This document shows positions 47,201 through 57,120 of a stretch of 64,000 nucleotides of DNA, piece after piece. The notes under the pieces are model-generated. The model was given only the letters and a program-made list of their open reading frames with translations. It was not told the DNA's origin and did not search any database. Every line of letters starts with the position of its first letter. The stretch's first letter is position 1. Location: positions 6,510,001 to 6,574,000 of the forward strand of contig NW_025791658.1 of NCBI RefSeq assembly GCF_921293095.1, read 5' to 3'. The position numbers and the translations under genes were made by a program. The stretch is from Ischnura elegans (taxonomy: Eukaryota > Arthropoda > Insecta > Odonata > Coenagrionidae).

Positions 47201-49194
47201 TAATTCAAATTTATATGCAAAGGAGCTAGATAAAAAGCAAATGAAATGTTATAGGTTTTTGCATACTACTCAAAAACATCAAAAACTTTACAGGTCTCTT
47301 CACTTAATAATTTAGGAGTAAGGGATTTGTTTATTCATTTTAGCATTCTCTGACTTTCTTTCATTTCCTGTAGCATCTCACGGATATCCAAGATATTTGT
47401 ACTGAAACGTAGAGGTAATGGCAGTTGTGACGAAACAGAAATATAAAAGTGTGTCATGTAATGGAAAAAGAGGCGTTTAGTTGTACACGTCGTGGCTCCA
47501 CATGCATTCATTAGAGAGCCAAAGTTAGTAGCTCACACAAAAAATGTATGCTCTATTAACCTCGCCTCTTTCATTTGAGTGTGTTTTAGTTAATATTGGA
47601 ATGCAAATAAAAAAATTAAGTTTCACATTCTAACAAAAAGCTAAATACATATTTACATTAATGATATGAAAAATAAATTTGTATTTCTTTTAAAAGCTAC
47701 TAGATCGAATGTTTCCTAGGATATTTTTTGCACTGCAACTTCATGTAAATATTTGGTTACCTTCGAAATTATTGTTCCTCTCACCTTCTCATATAATAAG
47801 CCTTGAAAATGGAAAATAAACATAAGAAGCATCAGCAATATACGTTTATTAATAAATGACCTACATCCCCGCAGTCCATAATTACAAATAAAAAAAGGGG
47901 GTCCAGAAAAAAATACGTTTTCGTGTACATTCTCGGCAGCCAATAAACGAATAATCAACAACTCCACTACTTAATTATTTAGCAGCAAATGATAATGAAT
48001 TTTTGCGTTCATTTTAAAATGCTCCACCTTACAAAGCGAATACTTTAGCATGGTGCTATAATTTGGGTAATGGATTGGCTTTACGAATAGATCATTGGTT
48101 TAATTATTAGCCATCATTGATTTGGAAATACATTACTGTACCAAAAGGCGAAATTCCTTCATTTGACGCGACTGAAACGAAAACTGCGAGATTACAAAGC
48201 ACCTCGTCGAGGACTCACAGAGAGGGAAACACATCGTTGGAAATTGGACTTGTTTCTCTATTTCGTCGACCTAGTCCGAGAGCCTTTCAGGCCGGAGAAT
48301 ATTCATATTGTAATGCTGCTTTAGGAAGGCCTTAATTACAAAGGTAAGTTATTGACACCAAGGCGTTGTGTTAAAAAAAATGTGATCGAAGTGCGATTGA
48401 CCGATTCTTTCTGCAGAATAGGAAGTGAATTCGGGGTTTTTGAGTCACAAGCAGGCAGATTGTGTTGGAAATTCGCAAAATTGTAGACAAACAAAGGGCT
48501 ATTAACTTTTATCTGTAATCGCTGTCAATCTCAGTGCTGTTTCTTAAATGTCGGATTTACTAGTTTCACGCAATCATAACTCACTGTATTTCTCTTCTCG
48601 TGGCATCAAGCGATTGATCAATCACACTATTGAGTTATTTTCATAAAAATTTTCCCATGTCTAGTAGAGGCAACCCATAATTAACTTCTTAATCACTATT
48701 ATATCATTCTCCGGAACTAATCATGCCCCAGATGTCAAATGCGATAAAATTAAAAGTGCTTACCTTGAAGCAATTTCTCGACGGACATTTCCTCAGTTCT
48801 GCATCCGATTCAAAACAAATCCTTTTGAAATCACGGAATTCCATGAGCTTTTTCAAACATAATGGACATATAACGCCAGGCAGGCCATCTCCCAAAGCAA
48901 CCTGAGATGTTAATGAACACACTATGCCTCAACATATTTCGCAATAATATTGGAAACTATGTCCATAACACGGAATATATTGAAAATATGCTTTCAGAAG
49001 ATCGATAAATGGAACTTGCCACTTACTTGTAAACCGACTAAATCCTGTAGAACATCTTTCACTGGCATTTCGCATGTTACATTTGAAGTGAATATGCTGA
49101 AACAACTTTCATTATTCTTGATACAAAGTCTACAAAGAGTACTCTCTGAATTCATTTCTAAAGAATCCGAGACAATCACGGTGGTTCGACTCAT
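27594..49194 (-). CDS. ZAD and C2H2 zinc-finger transcription factor, seven exons
   Basis: Exons in transcript order: 49,194-49,027; 48,901-48,764; 39,678-39,511; 38,274-38,155; 37,571-37,452; 34,739-34,667; 29,239-27,594. Every junction has GT donor and AG acceptor and the phases join without a break, giving about 810 residues. The N-terminus is a ZAD (four-cysteine dimerisation domain), followed by an acidic linker of small exons with VKEE-type motifs, one isolated C2H2 finger and nine tandem C2H2 fingers with TGEKP-like links. Such proteins are nuclear, DNA-binding and numerous in insects; the target is unknown. The introns are 125 bp to 9.1 kb and full of transposons. Additional small exons or alternative splicing are possible. 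Confidence 0.88.
29240..32150. other. Intron 6, 3' part
   Basis: Intron between exons 6 and 7. Mostly AT-rich. A CpG-containing block at 30,150-30,790 has broken minus-strand open frames that look like an old transposon, but I could not assign it. No extra exon with a VKEE motif was seen. Confidence 0.5.
32155..34463. mobile_element. 2.3-kb DNA transposon with about 500-bp TIRs
   Basis: Left arm 32,155-32,670 and right arm 33,960-34,463 are inverted copies. The ends read TAGCACAGTTCTG and, reverse-complemented, TACACTGTTCTG. ATTATAA flanks both sides (32,148-32,154 and 34,464-34,470), a candidate 7-bp target repeat. The segment 36,425-36,700 is an uninterrupted copy of the two flanks, so it shows the empty site. 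It sits inside intron 6 of the zinc-finger gene. Confidence 0.85.
33080..33940 (+). pseudogene. Relic protein of the long-TIR element
   Basis: From 33,356 one frame continues to 33,943 with only three stops (at about 33,599, 33,819 and 33,941). Blocks: [24 protein letters not shown]; an acidic region; [19 protein letters not shown]; and [20 protein letters not shown] with NGHDLPLVP. Upstream, in other frames, lie FCNTCRDL and [15 protein letters not shown] (33,090-33,215). I recognise this order from a family of uncharacterised arthropod proteins often predicted as genes. Its catalytic chemistry is unknown to me. The C-terminal two thirds are gone, replaced by the right TIR. Confidence 0.75.
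34667..34739 (-). CDS. Zinc-finger gene exon 6 (linker)
   Basis: 73-base exon between acceptor TTAATTTCAG and donor GTGAGT. It reads [18 protein letters not shown] and ends with a split glycine codon that joins the terminal exon. Acidic, no domain. Confidence 0.8.
35269..35890 (-). pseudogene. Penelope-like reverse transcriptase
   Basis: The minus strand reads [19 protein letters not shown] and SPTYKLAK, then a frameshift near 35,780, then a 150-codon open part (35,721-35,269). RT motifs: [17 protein letters not shown] (motif A), [18 protein letters not shown] (motif B) and [10 protein letters not shown] (motif C with the catalytic DD). The C-terminal RT blocks are deleted. It lies in intron 5 of the zinc-finger gene, on the gene's own strand. 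Confidence 0.85.
35941..36170 (+). pseudogene. Penelope-like GIY-YIG C-terminal end, inverted relative to the RT
   Basis: The plus strand reads [20 protein letters not shown] and then [16 protein letters not shown], the last conserved block of the Penelope endonuclease. The frame stops soon after, at the native end. Confidence 0.75.
36305..36975. repeat. Duplicate of intron-6 segment (empty site of the long-TIR element)
   Basis: 36,425-36,700 matches 32,047-32,150 joined to 34,464-34,620, including AGAAAATATTTTACTTTAAA and TTACACATGGATGACTAA. This shows local duplication inside the intron before the transposon inserted. The exon 6 sequence itself is not recognisably duplicated. Confidence 0.75.
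37200..37480 (-). pseudogene. LINE reverse-transcriptase fragment (CR1/Jockey-like)
   Basis: The minus strand reads [18 protein letters not shown] and then [17 protein letters not shown], degraded forms of the RT motifs VPQGSVLSPLLF and LFADDC. A more decayed copy occurs in the second duplication unit at about 37,940-38,080, so the LINE piece was present before the duplication. Confidence 0.6.
37452..37571 (-). CDS. Zinc-finger gene exon 5 (duplicated 40-codon linker exon, copy 2)
   Basis: 120-base, phase 0-0 exon between CTCTTTTAG and GTAAGT. It reads [19 protein letters not shown] onward and ends ATHDL. It differs from exon 4 at only about five residues. Both copies keep clean splice sites and open frame. 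Confidence 0.82.
38155..38274 (-). CDS. Zinc-finger gene exon 4 (duplicated linker exon, copy 1)
   Basis: 120-base, phase 0-0 exon between TTCTTTTTTAG and GTAAGT. It reads [19 protein letters not shown] onward. Either both copies are spliced in series or they are alternatives; phase permits both. Confidence 0.82.
38580..39090 (+). pseudogene. Penelope-like C-terminus with GIY-YIG domain
   Basis: Decayed blocks [44 protein letters not shown] and [11 protein letters not shown] follow each other on the plus strand with frameshifts. The IYIG motif is the endonuclease signature. It lies in intron 3 of the zinc-finger gene, antisense to it. Confidence 0.75.
39511..39678 (-). CDS. Zinc-finger gene exon 3 (linker)
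   Basis: 168-base, phase 0-0 exon between CTTTCTGCACAG and GTAAGT. It begins [15 protein letters not shown] and ends CQLPQANML. The IKEE start resembles the VKEE start of exons 4 and 5, suggesting older shared ancestry. Confidence 0.8.
39750..41020 (+). pseudogene. Penelope-like element remnant, RT to GIY-YIG
   Basis: Blocks in order on the plus strand: [19 protein letters not shown] (RT motif A), [20 protein letters not shown], decayed motif [12 protein letters not shown]-like sequence (40,185-40,215), [20 protein letters not shown] (GIY-YIG with CxC) and [10 protein letters not shown]. Many frameshifts. It matches the two fragments at 7.0 and 10.6 kb. Confidence 0.8.
41020..42535. other. 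Intron 2, no exon seen
   Basis: AT-rich with two overlapping short open frames (41,167-41,552) that show no domain. Confidence 0.45.
42537..43195 (+). mobile_element. TA-flanked MITE, full copy (a), family reference
   Basis: 659 bp between TA dinucleotides (42,535-42,536 and 43,196-43,197). Ends GGGTGGTTTCCC and GGAAACTACCC form an imperfect TIR of 11-13 bp. The interior is noncoding and includes a CG-rich patch with CAAGCGCGCGAAAACGCGAC and the word CTGTGACGTCACGTGGAGT. TA flanks and short TIRs fit a Tc1/mariner-powered family; the autonomous partner is not in the window. Confidence 0.88.
43590..45740 (+). pseudogene. Decayed Ty1/copia pol remnant
   Basis: Scattered blocks in correct order: [19 protein letters not shown] and [10 protein letters not shown] (start of copia RT), then QMDIKNAF-like sequence near 44,410, a [11 protein letters not shown]-like line near 44,670, and near 45,300-45,500 the RNase H end with [20 protein letters not shown]. 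Stops and frameshifts throughout; an unrelated 350-400-bp insertion interrupts it around 43,960-44,350. It sits in intron 2 of the zinc-finger gene and is antisense to it. It is not the same copy as the young copia at 1-991. Confidence 0.7.
45438..45751. repeat. Perfect 157-bp tandem duplication
   Basis: 45,438-45,594 and 45,595-45,751 appear identical by eye. The unit begins TTTTAGAAGACTTGTG and lies in the copia RNase H relic. Identity in otherwise decayed sequence means a very recent duplication or an assembly artefact. Confidence 0.9.
45883..46542 (+). mobile_element. TA-flanked MITE, full copy (b)
   Basis: 660 bp from GGGTGGTTTCCTATT to GGAAACTACCC, with TA at 45,881-45,882 and 46,543-46,544. 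Closest in length and order to copy a. Confidence 0.88.
46545..48100. other. Intron 2, no exon seen
   Basis: Very AT-rich, with only short open frames. No transposon signature recognised. Confidence 0.45.
48109..48763 (+). repeat. Direct duplicate partner of 11.25-11.93 kb
   Basis: Intron 2 sequence next to ZAD exon 2 that is shared with the left-hand copy. A short plus-strand open frame here (48,117-48,335) is mirrored by one at 11,266-11,401, but the frames differ, so conservation as protein is not supported. Confidence 0.65.
48764..48901 (-). CDS. Zinc-finger gene exon 2 (second half of ZAD)
   Basis: 138-base exon from ATCTCAG to GTAAGC. It reads [19 protein letters not shown], then [22 protein letters not shown] is the second metal-binding cysteine pair of the ZAD, after the usual LP-x-x-IC; the following helix mediates dimerisation. 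Confidence 0.9.
49027..49194 (-). CDS. Zinc-finger gene exon 1 (start and first half of ZAD)
   Basis: From the ATG at 49,194 to a perfect GTAAGT donor at 49,026-49,021. It begins [18 protein letters not shown] and then has [10 protein letters not shown] (first ZAD cysteine pair) and CFSIF, ending VLQDLVGLQ. Splitting the ZAD by a phase-0 intron here is compatible with exon 2. Confidence 0.88.
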
Positions 49195-51141
49195 TCTTTA
49201 ATTTCAAGAATTCTATTTATCTTCAAACCAATTCAATCGACAACGAAAACATCAACACTGCACTAACAAAGATCGCAGCAAACAACTAGAAAACTGCATT
49301 CACTTAAATGATTTACGAGAAAGAAATAAACTTGCAATGCTCACTGTAAAAGTGAAAAATATCAGCAATTAACAATCCCTTCGAAGATAAATCACACTAC
49401 GCTGAATGAACAGACACAGCAATCAATAACATTCGTCCACATTGTATTTATATAAGATACGGCAAGCAGGGATTGGTTTGGATTAACGGTTTGCTAGTGG
49501 CGAGTCTCACCGCTAGAGGCACACGTATATAGCAGGCCTAACATCCGAATTTTCATACTAACATTTGAAACCCCTTTCACCCGATGAAGTACAAAAAAAT
49601 TATTATAAATAAATTATTTTTGCGCCAACTACTGTCATTAAAACTATTTTTTTATAATGACTCAACCACGCGGTCAAATACATAATTTTAGCCCATATTT
49701 GGTTGCCGAGCGGTTGTTAAGCATTAACGGCCTTTGCTGCGACTAAATAAGAATTAAGCTTTCTGTAATCTATGCTGCGAACACTAAGGTTTAAAAAAAT
49801 ATCTTTACTACGTTTTTTTGTAATAAAAGTCAATAATATTATAGTTAGCGTTGGAAATATCTCTTTTCCCACATTTTGCAAAGTAGGCATGAAATTTGGA
49901 AAAATTTTTAGGCAGGAAAAACCATCATACAAAAAGAAATCTGGAGGAAAAGTGGTATCCTGACGATGACATGATTGGAAAATGAAAACGCTTTGATTAT
50001 GAATAAGAAGTAGATAAAAATAAAATTTACATGCATTCACACATGGTAAAAAATACTGAAGATTTGCTCTAGAAAAATTTGCCCTTACATTTGATAAAAC
50101 AAATAATGCACTGTTAAAAAACCTTTGGGACTACAAACCTCCGCTGAAACCAAAACACCGCCTCCCCAAATGTGCCCTCAACCCTTCCCATATCCCTATC
50201 CCCTAATTCCCTGTCCAGTATTATTATGCCATGACTCTTTTAATCTGTAAAACGTGATCAACTAATCTGCCTGCAACATTACTAAACGAAACGCCCAGGA
50301 GACAGCTGGGAACTGCGGAAAACAACAACAAGAAATATACATGGACTTGGAATACTGAAGATAATATTATAATACCAATAAGAAAATCACAGTTGCTATA
50401 GCAAAGTAATGAATGTAGAAACCTTATGCTGCCATGCAGATTAGTTATTAATAACATTGAAAGAAAGAATTTTTCATTATTCCTCAATTTTTTTTAATTA
50501 TAGTATTTATAAATTATAATAGCGGCTGCTATTAAATATTATAATTAAACGTTACCCTAAGCAAGCTTAGGTGAACGTTTTTGCCGTGAAACCCATTTAG
50601 CACTGTCATTTACCTGTTTTGTAGCCATTGATTTGTGGGTACTTTCGAACTTTTGTGAAATTGAAACAAAATATACACAGCTGGTTTGTGACATCATACC
50701 ACGCTGCCACGTCATCAAATCATGTGTTGGTATCTTTATTCTAACTCAATTTAACACATTTTGGACTGCTGTAGTTTTGCCATGTAAACTGTTCTGGTAC
50801 AAAATTTCCTTACGTCTTCCACCTTAAAACCTCTTTTGGACCACGGCTTTACGTCCCATGTGACGAATGGAGAGCTGCAATTGAAACGCTTAATGCTATT
50901 TAATGCATATTTAATCCATGCTTAAAGCTATTTAATGCATTGGAAATATGAACTGCATTCTTTGATTTGCCCACGCAAGAATAGTATGAACATCCTGATT
51001 ACAAGAACGATTTGCAAATTATTCGGGGTCATCAAGTGCACATGCAAGTTGGTAGATGATTGCTCAGAGAGAGGGATGAAACTAATTCAAGATTTTAAGT
51101 CAGTCACGTGGAAGGAAGAGAGCTTTCAAAATTAATTACTA
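49195..51141. other. Upstream region of the zinc-finger gene
   Basis: Contains the candidate TATA box and the part at 49,750-50,100 shared with 13.56-13.65 and 17.26-17.64 kb. No further gene is recognisable. Confidence 0.5.
49448..49455 (-). promoter_or_regulatory. Candidate TATA box of the zinc-finger gene
   Basis: TTATATAA lies about 250 bases upstream of the start codon, which would leave a 5' UTR of some 220 bases. Chance occurrence is possible in AT-rich DNA. Confidence 0.3.
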
Positions 51142-53459
51142 CAGGGTTCCCACTCTACCTGAACAATGAAATTCACGGCTTTTTCCAGGTTTTCACGGTT
51201 ATTTTTCACGTTTTCACGGTTTTTTAAAAAGGTTTTCACGGTCTCAATTTTGCTAAATTCACGGTCCGTTAATAAGCCAACAATAAGAAAATCACTGGCC
51301 GTATATCAACAGAAAATTAACGTACGCGAAAAACGCCGTGAATGTTAACGCCGCAATGAAAAGTGATATCTGTTACGACGTGATCTATCGTTTGCAAAAT
51401 TCAGGGCCGACTAAAGGACCAGCCCAACTGCGCTCTTGCCCGGACGCCGAATACCCTTCGGACCTTCTTCCGTCCGGACACTCGAGGTCCTTTTTTAATT
51501 CCTCGCTGAGAGATTGTTTTTTGCGCACGTTGTTATTACTGCACAGCAACCGAATTTCCCCCACCCCAATATTTCTTATTTAACGGAAAATATTTTATTT
51601 AAATTGTTTATAGAATATAATAAATTGATTCTTTCTTACTCAGCGGAAAATATTTTATGAAAATTGTTAATAGAACATAATAAATCGAAAAACAATTTCA
51701 TACAACGTATTAGCACGAATCTAAGACGATCACGATACTAAGACTACCCTCCTTTTTTGGAACTCCTCTAGGGGACAATTTTTCTTTATTAATAACGATA
51801 CGATTATAAAATGAATGCGGAAAAACGATCAATGCTTAATTTTTTTTGCTAGATTTCCTATGTCCCAGGAAACGCAGGATTTTGGCGAGTAATTAAGAAA
51901 TTCATTAAAGGTTTCAAAACAATATTTTAGATAATAACAGGAATGGTAGTACTTTATCAAGACACATACGTCATATTGTTGATTCGACCCATATCTCTTT
52001 AAAAATTCTGAACGTTTGCTCTCCACTCGGCATTTACACTGCTATTATGGATTTCAGTCAGATGTAAAAATTCTTATCCATCAAACACCATTTCCAGTAC
52101 ACGTATTCACGAGAGCAATGTGCATGTTGTGCCTAAAACAACCGCATTCGCCGGTGCAGTGACTGGTTGTGAGATGGATCACGAAGGCCAAAAATAGTCA
52201 ATTACTTGAATTGTTCTTGTCTAATGAATATATTTTTAATACAATTGAGGTAGTGTGTAAAGTGTGAACAATGTTGCGTTAATCGTCAGCGGCACGCCCA
52301 CCTGGATCTTCGCCTTCATATCTCTACTTGTTTTCTCCAGGTAGCTCACTCTACCCCCACCCCTAACGTCATGTGCTAGCGGACAACCCAAGGCGCTCTG
52401 CAATATTCACGCGCATCTAGCCCGGATTCTTTTCTTCATGTTCAATTATTTTCAGTCCATCTCTTAAAGTTCTCAATAGTTTCTTCGGAGGGGCCATGGT
52501 CGGAAGACGACTAAAATTAAACTAGTGAAAATGACTTTATTAAACCCACATGGAAAACACTCGGTGGTTCGAAGTCCAGCCACCCCGGAAAGTAGGGAAC
52601 CACTCGTACGAGGTGAAGTTCGGAACTGATGCTATCGCGTACGGGGGTACGCAGAGCACACTGCAGAGGGCGAAGCGTGACCATATGACTGCGCCATGAA
52701 ATTTTTTACCCTAAAGATGCCCATTCTTTTCTAATTAGCGTAGCGCCAGATGATCAGATGAATTCGGATTGTTAGTAGGGAGAAACAAAAATCCTGAGAA
52801 GATATCCCTTCGTCAGTAACTCTGACAAGTGAGACTACTAGTAGTAGTATAGCTCGTAAGTTGATAACTGATAACAACCTGGTATCATGTTTTCGGAACA
52901 AAATGCCGAATTAACTGCCGTAAGCTCAGCTACGAGGATATCGCGTTTCGCCAAAAATCACCATCGTATTTTTCCATCTATTTCCTTGCTTAAAATACGT
53001 CATGTGTGGTCTCGTTTTTTTTAACGTGCAAATTACTAACATTTCAATCTAATAAAAGCATAATAGCAATTACTGAATATCATTGTTAGATACCTTTTGG
53101 GCTAATAGGTGATTCATGCAGCAGTTGACCTCCATAAACTGGGAACTTCGAAGCAGTTAGGCTGAAAAAGGCCAGTTGGTGAGAAGAGGGGGGAGCGCGA
53201 AACACGTTTCTATTGTTCTCGTGTAACTCGATATTTTTTTCGAAGCTAAGTTCGTAATAAGATCCCTGCGCGAGCTGGGACCTGTTTTTATTTTGAAGAA
53301 GAGGAAAGCGTCAGAAGGGGGGAGGAGAATGGTGAATGGAGGGGGATAAAGGTTCTTGGGAAATGCGCTAATGTTACTTTCCCACGGCACTGAGCTTCTC
53401 CCAATGGTAGTTCCATCTCTTGGGGAGGATTCCAACTACGTGCTTGTCGTTATTAGCCA

Positions 53460-53680
53460 TAAATGACACATTGTATTTATTTCGTCTCATTTTCGTCAAA
53501 CGATGGATGCGGGAAAATTCTGCGTCGGAACCGCGATCTTCAAACGATCAATGCGAGAAACGATACTTCGGGGAACGATAGATGCGGGAAAAAATTAAAT
53601 TGTCTATAAGGAGCTTTATTTGGGACCAGAAACGGCGAACGATCAATGCGGGAACGATAGATCGAGGTTCCACCGTATAA
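53460..53680. mobile_element. pogo-like remnant inside the 3.6-kb element
   Basis: Reverse-complemented, the right end reads CGGTGGAACCTCGATCTATC, a pogo/Tigger-type terminus, followed inward by repeated CGATCAATGCGGGAA-like words. The opposite end was not found. Confidence 0.5.
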
Positions 53681-53870
53681 CTTACTTTTGAAAGCGGCAG
53701 TGTAATGACTTCTTTTCTCTGCTATCGTAATACTCTGAAACCAAAACTGAATCGATCTCTCTAATCAGAGGCAAATCATGTTCCCTTCTTACCGTTGCTC
53801 TGGGAAAAATGGAACGACTATGTAGCATAATTAATCGTAGAGGGCGTAACTTGGTGGAAATCCATAATAT

Positions 53871-53922
53871 CACGAATACAAGGATCAAGGAAATAGCAAA
53901 GTTCTTGATCCTTGTATTTGTG
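53871..53922. repeat. Hairpin, 19-20 bp arms
   Basis: ACAAGGATCAAGG and its complement CTTGATCCTTGT flank a 13-base loop. It lies within the 3.6-kb element; function unknown. Confidence 0.6.
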
Positions 53923-54759
53923 AGACTATGTAGCAGTTTATATCGCGATGGCATTGAGGCTTTAACGACACAAACAAACAGCATTACCTTAGATAGCACA
54001 AAGAGGAGGAACTGGATCACCACCGACAGTAAATAACTCCACACAAACTTTCCGGTTGCGACGTAAAACTGGCAAGTTCCAGGTCGACGCATGCGACAAT
54101 CGTGTAATGCTGTGTTGCCATAAGCGGAAATCTTCTCTCGTTTTCAGGGCCGCAATGCGCGAGAATTAGTAACGTCACGCCGAAAGCTCGCTGTCACCCG
54201 GTTCAAACGCAGGGAGCGTAGTGTCCACAGCGCATGGCAGGTTGTCAAGGCTAGCGGTCTTCCAGTCATAGGATTGAGGGTGTTGAATAAACGTTCAAAT
54301 TTTTCGACACAATGGCTATCTAGATTTAGTTTCGAAAGTGGTCGCTGCAGCCAGTGGGAAGGCTAATTGGGTGGAAGGGGGACTAAGCAGTGACCGAGGG
54401 AGGGGAAACCAAGCCTTTTGAGGAAAGTAAACAAGCTGATGAGAAGTGGTGTCATATTTCAGGAGGGGGAGAGAAAAGGCCTGCGCTGGGGAAATATGTT
54501 TTTTTCTTCAGGCAACATTCGTTCCCACGCTTTTCTGACCCATGCGACCGCATGCGACGATGCTCGCCACAATGAATAGAAGTGCGCTAGCTACGAACGA
54601 AGATGAAAATTTCTGGGAAGGTATTATTATCAAGATTGAGAGATTTTTAAGGTTTTAAGACGAAATTCACGGCTATTTCCCGGTTTTTTCACGGTAGAGG
54701 AAATTCACGGCTAATTCACGGTTTTAAGGTTTTCACGGTTGAGTGGGAACCCTGTTACT

Positions 54760-55108
54760 AACAATCAGTGTGAATTTTCATCGTAGTACAACCCCTAAGG
54801 AGCGCAATTACACTTTAAATGCCGAACATAGGGTGTCAGTGAAAGACTAGAAATACGAGAATGTATGTCGTTTTGGTAAATATGTACTAAAATTCATGGA
54901 CAAGTGAAAATACGAGTAAATTGATCACTTTGATTGGAAGTATTGTCACGGCAATTAAATTCTTTCGAACGTAAGGACATTTCTTCAAAGACTACATCTT
55001 GCCATCAGGAGCAAAGTCTTTGCCGAGGGAGGGGATGGTGTGGAGGGGAAGTCTCTAGTAAGTGGTGCGGGCCGTACCTCAGCGGCGCCGCGGTGCGGGG
55101 TAGCGCCC
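54760..55108. other. No gene seen
   Basis: Short stretch with a GC-richer end. No domain or repeat assigned. Confidence 0.4.
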
Positions 55109-55109
55109 T

Positions 55110-55425
55110 GGGGTGTGGATTGCATTACAACGGACGATATCTCGTAAACGCTTAGAGATAGGTCAAAAGAAACAGAAAATCGGTCCTAATGAACTTTACT
55201 TTTACGTTTTACACAGAAATAGCACTTTTAGCTCTTAAGGGCCCTAAGTACTGAGGACCCTCCATGCAACCCGTGCCCCAATTGGGGCACGGGTTGCCAT
55301 AATTTTAAAGTAACCAAATTTTAACACGTGAATACGAACCTCATTTGGATCATTTTGAGGCTAGGAAATCATAACTTTTCTCAATTCTGAAAAGTAAGGG
55401 CCGGCCTACTGCACAGTGAAGGTAT
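55110..55425 (+). repeat. About 300-bp dispersed repeat, copy 2
   Basis: Same orientation as 27,243-27,548. It has a small extra inverted repeat around 55,266-55,299 (CAACCCGTGCCCC with GGGGCACGGGTTG). Confidence 0.7.
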
Positions 55426-56711
55426 GTACTTATCACAAGGACCCTATTCCTTTGCTTGGCTACGGCAAGCATTGGATGGAACCCTGTTACAACCCCATAA
55501 CAGTAAAATTCCTATGAAAATTTTCATCTCCTCTATACTGATACTTGAAGATGAAAAAAACAATAAGCGTAGTATAATTATCTGATTATTCCGTGAGGAA
55601 AAAAAAATGTGATCCAAAAAAACCATTTCAAAAATTTCTACACATGATTTTTCCCTCAATGCAGGAAGATCTGTTTCGGGGAATAACCTATATCTTACAG
55701 AAAGACTTTCCCGTCGTCAATTGGCTGCTTCTATTTTTACTTTTTTCTATTGGAGGAGTGATGTAAGCTTCGTTAACTTCAAATCCTTTTCCTTACGTGT
55801 AACTGGTACCGAAATTCTTCAGAACTTCTCTTGAAATTATTTAGCATTACCATTATCAAGCCGCAAAACAAGCTTCACTCTTGCCCGAAGTTGTCTTCCC
55901 GTTCAATTTTCCACATGTCCATGAGCCTGGTTATATGCAATGTCCTCATCAGTGACAACTTCTGCTTCTGATGGGTCAAGGTACGTTGATTATACTTCGC
56001 CAATGTCTCCCTTTTCCCGAAGTTCTTTGGCTTCACGCAGTGTAATGTCTCTGAGCTATCGATGCCACTAATAATAAAAATTTTAATTCAAAAGTAATTG
56101 TCGGAATAAAAGCTAATAAATGCAAATTTATCGTATCATTAATAAATAATAAATCATTTGGCGAGAATACGAAGGAAAAAACGTTGAAATTACAATAAAT
56201 CCTAACTAGAGCTCAAAAATCACAACTTTGAAGATTTGCATAGGGATCCGCTCATGGTGACATTTATGTCACCGTACCATTTATCAGAGAATATTACAGA
56301 AATGGGAAGCAATACCACACATATTAATGCATTATTAATAATTTTGTATTATTAGGTTGATATATACCAAAAATTGTCGCTGTAGCGCATAAAGTTAACG
56401 AAAAAAATAAATATTTACACAAGGCGAACGTCAATTTTTAGTGTCTAGGGAAGGCACCTAAGTACCAGGGGTGCTTAAAGGATAGGTCTTCACTCTCACT
56501 TGGCAATTCTTACCCTGTATTGAAGCACTAAGCTTCCTCTTTCTAGTAAAGTATGAAATACAACAATATACCGTGCCCGAGCGATGCAAGAGCCATTACA
56601 GTGGAGCAATACAGGGTGTGACATTTTTGTTACATTGGGCAGATGCAGGTTAATATTATTCCTTATCTCATATTTGCATAAAATTAGTCTTCATAACTCT
56701 TTAACATAACT

Positions 56712-56770
56712 CTAAAGTTTAAAATTTTGAAAAAAATCAGCCTGATTTTTTTCAAAATTTTAAACTTTAG
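56712..56770. repeat. Perfect 29-bp palindrome with 1-base spacer
   Basis: The arm CTAAAGTTTAAAATTTTG continues AAAAAAATCAG, then one C, then the exact complement. Cruciform or hairpin capable. No transposon ends recognised around it. Confidence 0.85.
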
Positions 56771-56834
56771 GGCTCGGGTGGTACAGGTTAATATCATCCG
56801 ATTTGAAAAAAAATTTAATTGTGAGATCCTGCCC

Positions 56835-57120
56835 TGGCGAAAATAAAGCATAAGGGGAGTGTCTACGAAGAGTCGACTGGAATGTGAATGAAGCGTTCTT
56901 CAAGCGCCAAAGGAGAGCAAACGAAGAGTCAGGGAAGCGTAAAGTGGAACATCGAAGAGTAAGCGAAGCTTACGCCTGGAGGGTTAGCGGAGCGTCAATG
57001 GAGCGTTAGTTTGACTTCCGCGCGGGAGTAGATGGAAAGTATAGCCTGTGTAAATGGGAAGTGAGCGGGGAGTCCTGGGGAAGTAGAGGGAACAATTGAA
57101 GAAGCGTAGGCGGAGGTTTT
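56835..57120. repeat. Purine-rich degenerate short-word repeat
   Basis: Words such as GAAGCG, CGAAGAGT and GGAGCG recur at irregular spacing. A similar texture occurs at 6,840-6,960. Probably part of a diverged repeat; not coding. Confidence 0.4.

Larger units (their letters stand above)
51142..54754. mobile_element. 3.6-kb nonautonomous element with perfect 14-bp TIR
   Basis: The ends are CAGGGTTCCCACTC and its exact complement. Both ends have clusters of TTCACGGTT-like subterminal repeats (51,171-51,265 and 54,663-54,741). TTACTA flanks both sides (51,136-51,141 and 54,755-54,760), a 6-bp target repeat rather than the 8 bp expected of hAT. No transposase is recognisable in the 3.4-kb interior. 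Confidence 0.75.
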
